This document shows positions 1 through 5,624 of a stretch of DNA of 6,191 nt, one piece after another. Position numbers and translations under genes: made by a program. Each line of letters opens with the position of its first letter. Within the stretch, counting starts at the first letter, position 1. This stretch comes from Calditrichota bacterium (GTDB lineage: Bacteria; Calditrichota; Calditrichia; Calditrichales; Calditrichaceae), in contig JAJRSN010000081.1 of NCBI GenBank assembly GCA_024278715.1, forward strand, positions 1 to 6,191. Direction: 5' to 3'. A model generated the notes under the pieces. That model did not search any database and was not told where the DNA came from. It saw only the letters and a program-made list of their open reading frames with translations.

Positions 1-1032
1 ATTTTTAAGCCGAGTGTTTTTCTCGAGGTTTTCAATACCAGCGCCAATATCGGAGACACGCTGTCCATTTATCGCGGATACTCTCTTGTTTACAACCGCG
101 ATGTCAATTTTGATCTCACCGAAGCGCGGATCGGTTTGCAGTATTATCCGCAGCCGTTTTTAAAACTGAGTCTTGCCGGGGTGTGGCGACGCTATAACGC
201 TAAAATTGACAATAAAAAACTTTACGACCCGATTAAAAAACGATGGGAACCGCCGTTTACCTTTCATTACACCTATTTAAAAGGCTATGCTCTGGAATTA
301 AAAATGATTGCTGACATGGTTCATCAGGATCGCAATAAACACATCGCGCCCTCCGGCGGCAGATACGTTTCGCTCTTTTACAATCTGGAGAGCAGCGACT
401 TTTTGAAGGATTTTGCCATAAGTCCGATCGGTCTGAAAGAAGTTTATGACAATTTCACCTACAATCAATTTGAGCTGGACTGGGAAGAGTATTTCAGGAA
501 TCCTTTGCTAAAAAGCCATACTTTTTCCGTACGCGTTAACGCCGGATACATCGATCGCAAGGTGGATAGTTTTTTCCACCTTTACGCCGGCGGACTGATC
601 GGAATGAAGGGTTATTCCTATTTCAGCATTGAAGGTCGGCATAAACTGATCGCCACCTTTTCCTATCGCTTTCCGATTTGGAGCAACATGGATAAACTGT
701 TCAGCCAGATTTATTTCGATAAATTGTACTTTGGCGTGTTTTTCGATTACGGAAATGCCTGGGAATACAGCGACAAACGTTTTTCTCTCGGGCATTTTAA
801 GAAAGACATCGGATTTGAACTGCGCTTGAATACTTTTTCTTACTCACTGTTCCCCACGCGTTTTTTTGCCGAAGCGGTTTATCCGTTGGACGAAATCAGG
901 AATTATGATGACAGCCGGAGAAAGTTGATCAACTATCCCAGGGAATGGCGATTTTATTTCGGAGCGTTGTACGATTTTGATTTGCGCGAAAGATTGAATA
1001 CGCTGGGCAGAATGGCAAAACGGTTGTTTTAA
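1..1032 (+). CDS. Outer-membrane beta-barrel protein, C-terminal part (Omp85/surface-antigen type), 5' partial
   Basis: The frame is open from the first base and ends at TAA, giving 343 visible residues; the true start lies upstream of the window, so an internal TTG at 136 should not be taken as the start. The sequence alternates polar and aromatic/hydrophobic residues as in amphipathic barrel strands. Late features match the end of Omp85/surface-antigen barrels: GMKGY at codons 601-615, in the place of the VRGY/F motif, followed by a strand ending in SYRFPI, then FGVFFDYGNAW (730-762), then KKDIGFELRL. The protein ends in Phe, as many outer-membrane barrels do. In related bacteria such barrels are often fused behind a TolB-like beta-propeller or another periplasmic domain, but that part is not visible. 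The likely location is the outer membrane; the exact role (insertase, translocon or pore) cannot be decided. No terminator is visible after the stop, only repeats. Confidence 0.75.
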   Translation: MFKPSVFLEVFNTSANIGDTLSIYRGYSLVYNRDVNFDLTEARIGLQYYPQPFLKLSLAGVWRRYNAKIDNKKLYDPIKKRWEPPFTFHYTYLKGYALELKMIADMVHQDRNKHIAPSGGRYVSLFYNLESSDFLKDFAISPIGLKEVYDNFTYNQFELDWEEYFRNPLLKSHTFSVRVNAGYIDRKVDSFFHLYAGGLIGMKGYSYFSIEGRHKLIATFSYRFPIWSNMDKLFSQIYFDKLYFGVFFDYGNAWEYSDKRFSLGHFKKDIGFELRLNTFSYSLFPTRFFAEAVYPLDEIRNYDDSRRKLINYPREWRFYFGALYDFDLRERLNTLGRMAKRLF

Positions 1033-1043
1033 GGAAGAAAGGC

Positions 1044-1158
1044 GTGACGAGTAACAAGTAACAAGTGACAAAGTGACAAAGTGACAAAGTAACAAAGTAA
1101 CAGAGTGACAAAGTGACGAGTGACAAGGACGTGATGCGTAATGAGTAACAAGTAACAA
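1044..1158. repeat. Degenerate tandem array, 7-8 base unit GTRACAA(R)
   Basis: About fifteen units can be read. GTGACGA, GTAACAA and GTAACAA run from 1044 to 1064. Then come 8-mers GTGACAAA (three times, 1065-1088), GTAACAAA, GTAACAGA and GTGACAAA up to 1112, followed by GTGACGA, GTGACAAG, a 3-base break, GTGATGC, GTAATGA, GTAACAA and GTAACAA ending at 1158. A 17-base stretch (1049-1065) recurs exactly at 1143-1159. The unit lengths of 7 and 8 are not multiples of 3 and the array starts directly after a stop codon, so it is non-coding. The function is unknown. Confidence 0.85.
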
Positions 1159-1228
1159 GCAGTTATTTAACGATTTAGCGTGTTAACTATGATTGAGAAG
1201 AAGCTTAACTAATTCGCCAGAATGTTCC

Positions 1229-1259
1229 CCCCTTTTGAAAGGTGGGAAATTAAAAGGGG
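1229..1259. repeat. Inverted repeat CCCCTTTT / AAAAGGGG
   Basis: Perfect 8-base arms at 1229-1236 and 1252-1259 enclose a 15-base loop. The loop itself contains GAAAGGTGGG, which can pair alternatively with the left arm, so two competing folds are possible. It lies between the two GTRACAR arrays. No T-tract follows on either strand, so it is not a standard intrinsic terminator. From memory, similar CCCCTTTT...AAAGGGG elements are dispersed in several bacterial genomes, which suggests an interspersed repeat, but I could not check this. Confidence 0.55.
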
Positions 1260-1283
1260 AGATCGATGAAGCGGAATAAACAA

Positions 1284-1394
1284 GTAATGCGTGACAAGTG
1301 AAGAGTAACAAGGTGATAGAGTGACAAAGGCGTGACGCGTTACAGAGTGACAGAGTGACAGAGTGACAAAGTAACAGAGTAGCAGAGTAACAGT
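1284..1394. repeat. Second degenerate GTRACARA tandem array
   Basis: It starts with 7-mers GTAATGC, GTGACAA and GTGAAGA (1284-1304), then GTAACAAG, GTGATAGA, GTGACAAAGGC and GTGACGC. It settles into seven consecutive 8-mers from 1339 to 1394: GTTACAGA, GTGACAGA twice, GTGACAAA, GTAACAGA, GTAGCAGA and GTAACAGT. Same unit family and orientation as the array at 1044-1158, separated from it by about 125 bases that contain the inverted repeat. Confidence 0.85.
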
Positions 1395-1450
1395 GTTTAG
1401 ATGTTTAATTTAGGGCGAAAAATGAGTGCCAGAGAGCGAAGAGTAGAGAT

Positions 1451-1495
1451 CAGAAAGCAGAAAGCAGAATGCAGAGAGCAGGAGTAGGCAGAAAG
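1451..1495. repeat. Purine-rich heptamer array CAGAAAG
   Basis: Units CAGAAAG, CAGAAAG, CAGAATG and CAGAGAG run with exact period 7 from 1451 to 1478. A 10-base variant (1479-1488) and another CAGAAAG (1489-1495) follow. The flanking bases 1430-1450 are also purine-rich but not clearly periodic. The period matches the other arrays although the unit sequence differs. Confidence 0.75.
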
Positions 1496-1590
1496 TAGTA
1501 AAATGTTTGTTTTAAAAAGGAAATACTTTTTATTCTCAAAAAAATAATTTGATTGATTATTTAAACTTTTAAGTAACGGCGGAGATAACT

Positions 1591-1618
1591 CATTACGCAT
1601 CACGCATCACGCATTACG
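1591..1618. repeat. Perfect-period heptamer array CATYACG (four units)
   Basis: CATTACG, CATCACG, CATCACG and CATTACG follow each other without gaps. Read on the minus strand the units are CGTAATG/CGTGATG, the same as units seen on the plus strand at 1130-1144 and 1284-1290. The bases 1588-1604 are an exact 17-base reverse complement of 1130-1146. Confidence 0.85.
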
Positions 1619-1633
1619 ATAATCGGAGAAGCC

Positions 1634-1647
1634 GCTTAACCCTTAAC
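1634..1647. repeat. Two heptamer units GCTTAAC CCTTAAC
   Basis: Two adjacent 7-base units differ at the first base. On the minus strand they read GTTAAGG GTTAAGC, like the units at 5967-5980 on the plus strand. Only two copies, so this could be chance, but it fits the heptamer pattern of the neighbouring arrays. Confidence 0.4.
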
Positions 1648-1747
1648 GAAAAGTAACCGGTAAAATGAAGAGGTAATTCATAAATCAAAAATCCGAATCG
1701 TTTACGAAATGTAAAATAAAAAAGTTAAATCAAACCCGAGTCGAGCC

Positions 1748-2689
1748 ATGAAAACACTATTAAAAATAATCGGACTTGTTCTTATCGTCAATTATTCAAT
1801 GCTGTTCGCGTCCGACGGATTAAAACAGGAAAAAACCGATGCCGCTAAGGACAAATCGCCGGCGTTGTGGAACGCGCAGAGATTTGCCCTTATTCACACG
1901 GAAAATTTACAGCAGAAACCCGATTTGAAATCATCGGAATTTGAAAAGAAAAAATCGGGCGTTAAGGCGGCGTTTCTTTCGGCATTTATTCCGGGTGCAG
2001 GCGAGGCTTACGCAGGCTCTTACTGGAAAGCCGCTCTGTTTGCCGCGCTGGAAATCGGCTTTTGGACCGCGAACGCAGTTTACAATAACAAGGGCGATAA
2101 AGAAGACCAAAGGATGCGTGAATTCGGAGACCGCCATTGGGATGAACGGGTTTACTGGTCGTATGTCTATAAAGTTGCAGTGCGCGAGGGAAAGTGGAAC
2201 GGACCCGAACTAAGCGGCTATGAAGACAGTCAGCAACGGTTCGTCATCGATGAAAAATATTATAATCAGGATTTAATCAGACAATTGTACGAAATGCAGG
2301 ACGACCTGGGATTTACCCATTCGTTGCCGATGACCAAGACCCAGCAATATTACGAAATGATCTACAAATATTTGCATCAGTTTGGCGTCGGCTGGGATGA
2401 TGTAACTTCAACTTACGGCGATCCCTATTTTTACGAAAATCCGGCAAATTTGGGTAAACTCACCCCGAACATTAATCTATACCGGACAATGCGCAACAAA
2501 AGCAATGAATATTATGACATGGCTACTACCATGGTGAGTCTTGTTCTCGCCAATCACCTTTTAAGCGCCTTTGACGCCGCCTGGACGGTAAAAAAATATA
2601 ATATCCGGATCAGTCAGGCGGTGCGCCTTCAACCCGACAGTTGGTCAACAAAACCCATGGTTACCTATGGCTTGAATATTCAGTGGTAA
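1748..2689 (+). CDS. DUF5683-like exported/membrane protein, first of a tandem pair
   Basis: This is a 313-residue protein. Residues 1-21 form a signal peptide: Lys-rich start, a hydrophobic core and LFA before a likely cleavage at SDG. A charged linker follows to about residue 70. The recognisable core is GVKAAFLSAFIPGAGEAYAG (71-90), continuing with SYWKAALFAALEIGFW, a pair of hydrophobic segments of the DUF5683 type. A long Tyr/Trp-rich polar region (115-255) follows, then another hydrophobic segment, MVSLVLANHLLSAFDAAW (262-279), with a short tail. Location is inferred to be the envelope (inner membrane or periplasm). The function of the family is not known to me. The ATG at 1748 is chosen because the signal peptide begins there, although no strong Shine-Dalgarno is seen. 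It leads a co-directional cluster; the next gene starts 19 bases after its stop and is a shorter paralogue. Confidence 0.72.
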   Translation: MKTLLKIIGLVLIVNYSMLFASDGLKQEKTDAAKDKSPALWNAQRFALIHTENLQQKPDLKSSEFEKKKSGVKAAFLSAFIPGAGEAYAGSYWKAALFAALEIGFWTANAVYNNKGDKEDQRMREFGDRHWDERVYWSYVYKVAVREGKWNGPELSGYEDSQQRFVIDEKYYNQDLIRQLYEMQDDLGFTHSLPMTKTQQYYEMIYKYLHQFGVGWDDVTSTYGDPYFYENPANLGKLTPNINLYRTMRNKSNEYYDMATTMVSLVLANHLLSAFDAAWTVKKYNIRISQAVRLQPDSWSTKPMVTYGLNIQW

Positions 2690-2693
2690 CAAA

Positions 2694-2700
2694 AAGGGAG
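2694..2700 (+). promoter_or_regulatory. Ribosome binding site AAGGGAG that fixes a TTG start
   Basis: AAGGGAG sits 8 bases before TTG at 2709, the spacing expected for a Shine-Dalgarno. The residues that follow this TTG form a proper signal peptide (MLKFLNIAILVFVSAFSVLG), so the TTG start is preferred over later ATG codons. Confidence 0.7.
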
Positions 2701-2708
2701 AGCAAATT

Positions 2709-3434
2709 TTGTTAAAATTTTTGAATATTGCGATTCTTGTTTTTGTGAGCGCGTTTTCGGTTCTGGGACAGGACTTTGCCTATCCGCAGGCTGATTTATT
2801 AGCGGGTTCTTCTCAGGATAGCAGCGTTAAGCGCGTTGTGAGCGGCGACGAAATCTCGCCCGGGAAAGCCGCCCTGTTAAGTTTGATTATTCCGGGCGCG
2901 GGCGAATACTATGCCGGAAAATCCGATTTTTTAGCCTTTTTTCTAACAACCGAAATCATTGCCTGGTCTTCTTTAATTGCCAATAACCTGTATTACAAAC
3001 ATCTTGTCACCGAGTACAAAATTTTTGCCGCCCAGCATGCGGGATTTGCTCCGGGAGTGGCGAGAGACGATCGCTTTTGGACCGATATCGGTAAGTACGA
3101 TGATATCTTTGCTTTTAACGCCCAGCGCGAACGCGAACGGTATTTTGAAGATTTGTACCCGGTTACTCCCGAAACCAGATGGCAATGGGACGATCATGAC
3201 AATCGTTTGAAATACGATTCCAAACGGTTGCACGCCAACGATATCGACAATCGGCGCGTGTATTTTCAATTAGCCATTGTTCTTAACCATTTGATCAGCG
3301 GAATTAATGCGATCCGTATTGCGCGCAAACACAATAAGCAGTTAAAGACGCCCAAAGTAGGTTTCCGAATAGACGCTTACCGGCAAAACGACTGGTCAAA
3401 CTATATCGGTTTTAATTTAAAATTACGTTTTTAA
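2709..3434 (+). CDS. DUF5683-like exported/membrane protein, second of a tandem pair
   Basis: This is a 241-residue paralogue of the preceding gene product. Residues 1-20 are a signal peptide ending in VLG before QD, with no lipobox Cys. The shared core is SPGKAALLSLIIPGAGEYYAG (50-70 region), then a hydrophobic stretch DFLAFFLTTEIIAWSSLIAN (73-92). A charged central region rich in Arg, Asp, Trp and Tyr follows (100-183). A second shared segment is FQLAIVLNHLISGINAIRIA (186-205), equivalent to VLANHLLSAFDAAW in the first protein. It is about 70 residues shorter, mainly because the middle region is reduced. It is translated from TTG behind a good Shine-Dalgarno. Envelope location is inferred; the biochemical role is unknown. 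The 22-base gap to the reductase gene suggests co-transcription. Confidence 0.7.
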   Translation: MLKFLNIAILVFVSAFSVLGQDFAYPQADLLAGSSQDSSVKRVVSGDEISPGKAALLSLIIPGAGEYYAGKSDFLAFFLTTEIIAWSSLIANNLYYKHLVTEYKIFAAQHAGFAPGVARDDRFWTDIGKYDDIFAFNAQRERERYFEDLYPVTPETRWQWDDHDNRLKYDSKRLHANDIDNRRVYFQLAIVLNHLISGINAIRIARKHNKQLKTPKVGFRIDAYRQNDWSNYIGFNLKLRF

Positions 3435-3456
3435 AATTCACAGTCGGTTTTCTTTT

Positions 3457-4365
3457 ATGAAAACAAAAAACATTTTAATCACCGGGATTAACGGTTACAT
3501 CAGTCAGTACCTGCTTTTGACAAAACCGCAAAATGTTAATGTCATCGGAACAGCCCGCCGTTCCGTCTCTCGTCAACCCGACTATTTTCCGCAAACGATT
3601 ATCCGATTAGATCTGCAAAAGGACGTTTTTTCACAACTCGAACAACTTAAGTTTCCCGTTGACGCGGTTATTCACACTGCCGCCATGAGCGGTTTGTCGG
3701 CGTGTGAAAAGGATCCGCAGCTTGCAAAACGCATCAATACCGAAGCAACGGGCGAATTTGCCCGCTGGTGTCAGGATCGGCGCATTCGTTTGATTTACTT
3801 ATCGACGGATATTGTATTTAAAGGGGATGCGCCGCCCTACGATGAAAATTCCCAACCCGATCCCATAAATGTTTACGGACAAACCAAATGGGAGGGCGAA
3901 CTTAAAGTCCAAGAGAATTGTGAAAATTATGCTATCGGCAGAATTGCGCTGGCTCTGGCGCCGGGATTGAATAATACCTCGAATTTTATCGACTGGTTTG
4001 TAAATCGCTTGCACAACGGTCGGCAAATACCTTTGTTTAAAGATGAAGTCCGTACGCCGACCTTTACGCCGCTGTTAGCTAAAAAAATCTGGGAAATCAC
4101 GCTTTCCGATGACAGAGGAATATTTCATGTTTGCGGAGCGCAAGCCATCGACCGCTATTCGCTGGGTAAAGCAATCTGTCAATATTTAGGAAAGGGTTTT
4201 GAACTATTGAAACCCGTCTCGTTAAAGGATATGAGCGATTATCCGCGACCGGTGGACGTATCTTTGATTTCTACGCGGGCGATGACTAAAAAGGGTGTTG
4301 AAATCGGTTCTATTCTTTCGTATTTAGATAAAATGTTCTGGAAAAAGGAACACCCGGATGAATAA
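3457..4365 (+). CDS. RmlD-like NAD(P)-dependent sugar reductase/epimerase (extended SDR)
   Basis: 302 residues, the usual size for dTDP-4-dehydrorhamnose reductase and related extended short-chain dehydrogenases. The Rossmann motif is TGINGYIS (9-16), where the last Gly of TGxxGxxG is Ser. VIHTAA (71-76) and LIYLSTDIVFKG (112-123) match the cofactor and active-site strands; the STD gives the catalytic Thr. YGQTK supplies the YxxxK pair Tyr140 and Lys144. The C-terminal half has RTPTFTPLLAKKIWEI (199-214), GIFHVCGAQAIDRYSLGKAI and the RPVDVSL segment, all typical of the RmlD substrate-binding domain. It likely reduces or epimerises a nucleotide-activated sugar in the cytoplasm, but the substrate is not readable and no rmlA/B/C partners are in the window. 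It could also be a MAT2B-like SDR. The ATG lies 22 bases after the previous stop. Confidence 0.8.
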   Translation: MKTKNILITGINGYISQYLLLTKPQNVNVIGTARRSVSRQPDYFPQTIIRLDLQKDVFSQLEQLKFPVDAVIHTAAMSGLSACEKDPQLAKRINTEATGEFARWCQDRRIRLIYLSTDIVFKGDAPPYDENSQPDPINVYGQTKWEGELKVQENCENYAIGRIALALAPGLNNTSNFIDWFVNRLHNGRQIPLFKDEVRTPTFTPLLAKKIWEITLSDDRGIFHVCGAQAIDRYSLGKAICQYLGKGFELLKPVSLKDMSDYPRPVDVSLISTRAMTKKGVEIGSILSYLDKMFWKKEHPDE

Positions 4366-4429
4366 CGCCGATGAGGTTCTGTGGGAAAAACGCTCAACAT
4401 TTAAAATAAAAGAAGTTTGCAAAATTTAA
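4358..4429 (+). CDS. Possible 23-residue ORF overlapping the reductase stop (small gene or remnant)
   Basis: ATG at 4358 overlaps the last codons of the reductase gene (ATGAATAA), and AAGGA at 4345-4349 lies 8 bases upstream, an arrangement typical of translational coupling. The peptide begins MNNADEVLWEKRSTF, is charged, and stops at TAA (4427-4429) inside an A/T-rich stretch. I recognise no family. It may be a genuine short peptide, the 5' stub of a deleted gene, or chance. Its existence rests only on start position and Shine-Dalgarno spacing. Confidence 0.25.
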   Translation: MNNADEVLWEKRSTFKIKEVCKI

Positions 4430-4451
4430 AAATTAATTCGGGAAATCAATT

Positions 4452-5270
4452 ATGAGAATAGCGCTTATCCAACAACATTGCACAAATAACCGTACGGAAA
4501 ATATTCAAAGAGGAATTAACGCCGTAAAAGAGGCGGCGCGTCAGGGAGCAAATATCATTGGCTTTGCCGAGCTGGCGTTCGAGCCCTTCCATCCGCAGTT
4601 TCCGAATCCCAAAGACCGCTTAAGTTTAACCGAAACCGTTCCGGGCGCCACTACTGAGATATTCTCCGAACTGGCGGCTGAGCTTGGGGTGGTGATGGTG
4701 CTGAATCTTTTTGAACGCGACGGCGAACGTACCTACGACACCTCGCCCGTTATCGACGCCGACGGCGTTCTGCTGGGAAAGACGCGCATGATTCATATTA
4801 CGGATTACCCCGGTTTTTACGAGCAAGATTACTATTATCCGGGCGACAGCGGCGCTCCGGTTTACCAGACCAAATTCGGTAAAATAGGCGTTGCCATCTG
4901 CTACGACCGGCATTATCCCGAATACATGCGTGCGCTGGCTCTCGGCGGAGCGGAAATCGTTTTTGTTCCCCAAGCCGGGGCGGTTGGCGAATGGCCCGAG
5001 GGACTGTACGAGGCGGAAATGCGCGTGGCGGCTTTTCAGAACGGTTACTTTACGGCGTTGTGCAATCGTGTAGGGAAGGAGCCGGTTTTAACCTTTGCCG
5101 GTGAATCGTTTGTTTGCGATCCTTTCGGGCAGGTGCTTGCCCGCGCTGCTTCCGGGAAAGATCAGATTTTGTATTGCGATATCGATTTAAGCCTGATCAA
5201 AGACGCTCCTGCGCGCAAGTGGTTCTTCCGCGACCGACGTCCCGAGCTTTACGGCGAGTGGCTGAAATAG
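4452..5270 (+). CDS. Nitrilase-superfamily carbon-nitrogen hydrolase (amidase/carbamoylase-like) with altered catalytic Lys
   Basis: 272 residues, one complete CN-hydrolase domain. It resembles N-carbamoylputrescine amidase and beta-ureidopropionase, enzymes that cleave a C-N amide or carbamoyl bond in the cytoplasm. Visible landmarks: MRIALIQQ at the start; the catalytic Glu in GFAELAFEP (Glu40); a second conserved Glu in PGFYEQDYYYPGD (Glu124); the nucleophile in GVAICYDRHYPE (Cys150); and GGAEIVFVPQAG after it. The usual catalytic Lys motif (RKxHI) reads RMIHI, so position 113 is Met; Lys110 lies three residues earlier. The C-terminal part (AAFQNGYFTALCNRVG, then FAGESFVCDPFG) is intact and well conserved in style, so the gene looks selected rather than decayed. 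Activity and substrate are uncertain. It follows the reductase gene by 86 bases; GGGAA near 4440 is a weak Shine-Dalgarno. Confidence 0.85.
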   Translation: MRIALIQQHCTNNRTENIQRGINAVKEAARQGANIIGFAELAFEPFHPQFPNPKDRLSLTETVPGATTEIFSELAAELGVVMVLNLFERDGERTYDTSPVIDADGVLLGKTRMIHITDYPGFYEQDYYYPGDSGAPVYQTKFGKIGVAICYDRHYPEYMRALALGGAEIVFVPQAGAVGEWPEGLYEAEMRVAAFQNGYFTALCNRVGKEPVLTFAGESFVCDPFGQVLARAASGKDQILYCDIDLSLIKDAPARKWFFRDRRPELYGEWLK

Positions 5271-5319
5271 AAGGTTGTTGAATTTATTAATGATAAGATT
5301 GTTTAAGTCCTTTAATGAA

Positions 5320-5370
5320 AAGATAAACCAATAGATCGAATTTGTGTTTTGATAATTCAAGGCTTATCTT
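5320..5370. repeat. Imperfect inverted repeat upstream of the antitoxin gene, possible operator
   Basis: AAGATAAACC (5320-5329) and GGCTTATCTT (5361-5370) match as an inverted repeat at 9 of 10 positions, separated by 31 bases. The right arm lies inside the spacer of the candidate promoter for the toxin-antitoxin pair, where an autoregulatory operator would be expected. It may equally be chance in A/T-rich DNA. Confidence 0.3.
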
Positions 5371-5376
5371 TATACA
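5349..5376 (+). promoter_or_regulatory. Candidate sigma-70-like promoter for the toxin-antitoxin operon
   Basis: TTGATA (5349-5354) and TATACA (5371-5376) are spaced by 16 bases and lie 35 bases before the antitoxin ATG. The -35 differs from TTGACA at one position and the -10 from TATAAT at two. AGG at 5402-5404 gives a modest Shine-Dalgarno. If the organism uses a Bacteroidota-type consensus this match would mean less. Confidence 0.4.
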
Positions 5377-5411
5377 GGCGAATGAAATGTAATGTTTAGG
5401 CAGGTATCAAA

Positions 5412-5624
5412 ATGAAAATAGTCGAAAAAAGTTTAAATGAAGTAAAAAATTTAGACCCAATAGAAAAAATAAAATTAATTGAAGCTATTTTAGAAAGTTT
5501 TGATAAGGCGGATAAAAATATAGAAAAAAAATGGATCAAGGAAGCCGAAGCGCGATATGACGCTTATAAAAACGGGAAGTTAAAGACAACTGATTGGGAA
5601 GAAATCGCAAAAAGGTACAAATAG
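5412..5624 (+). CDS. Addiction-module antitoxin (PF09720 / TIGR02574-like)
   Basis: This 70-residue protein is of normal length for the family. The N-terminal part, LDPIEKIKLIEAILESF (14-30), corresponds to the family's helical region with its ILESL-like signature. The second half has the conserved KWIKEAEARYDAYKNGKLK (40-58) with Trp41, the EAxxR core and Gly55, followed by DWEEIAKRY (61-69). Proteins of this family bind and neutralise a ParE/RelE toxin encoded directly downstream. Here the stop codon TAG is followed at once by the toxin's TTG start, which supports the pairing. Codons are strongly A/T-ending (AAA, ATA, TTA) compared with the hydrolase gene upstream, a hint of separate origin. 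Autoregulation through the upstream promoter region is expected from family knowledge but not shown. Confidence 0.88.
   Translation: MKIVEKSLNEVKNLDPIEKIKLIEAILESFDKADKNIEKKWIKEAEARYDAYKNGKLKTTDWEEIAKRYK
5609..5615 (+). promoter_or_regulatory. Ribosome binding site for the toxin, inside the antitoxin gene
   Basis: AAAAAGG ends 9 bases before the TTG at 5625, which directly abuts the antitoxin TAG. This supports a TTG start for the toxin gene and coupled translation. Confidence 0.45.

Larger units (their letters stand above)
1033..1747. other. 715-base gene-free intergenic region rich in short tandem repeats
   Basis: No credible gene is seen on either strand. Open frames here on the minus strand are low-complexity artefacts of the repeats (runs such as CHFVTLSL). 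The region contains, in order, a GTRACAR array (1044-1158), an inverted repeat (1229-1259), a second GTRACAR array (1284-1394), a purine-rich CAGAAAG array (1451-1495), a CATTACG array (1591-1618) and two GCTTAAC-type units (1634-1647). The parts between (about 1160-1220, 1395-1450 and 1500-1585) are A/T-rich and show nothing I recognise. No clear promoter or Shine-Dalgarno could be assigned just upstream of the gene at 1748; TAAAAT within 1708-1720 is the only -10-like string, and it has no matching -35. Confidence 0.7.

Noticed and set aside
136..1032. Barrel gene starting at TTG 136
   Set aside because: The frame is open and barrel-like from base 1, so the gene is truncated by the window edge rather than starting here.
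844..1158. Minus-strand open frames over the end of the barrel gene and the first repeat array
   Set aside because: They are shadows: part is antisense to a clear gene and the rest is translated repeat with CHFVTLSL-like low complexity.
1044..1394. CRISPR array
   Set aside because: Units are 7-8 bases with no unique spacers of 25-40 bases; no cas genes are present.
1397..1603. Minus-strand 68-codon open frame in the intergenic region
   Set aside because: It spans the purine-rich CAGAAAG array and A/T-rich DNA, shows no family resemblance and has no convincing Shine-Dalgarno.
5271..5340. Intrinsic terminator after the hydrolase gene
   Set aside because: No G/C-rich hairpin followed by a T-tract could be found in this A/T-rich stretch.
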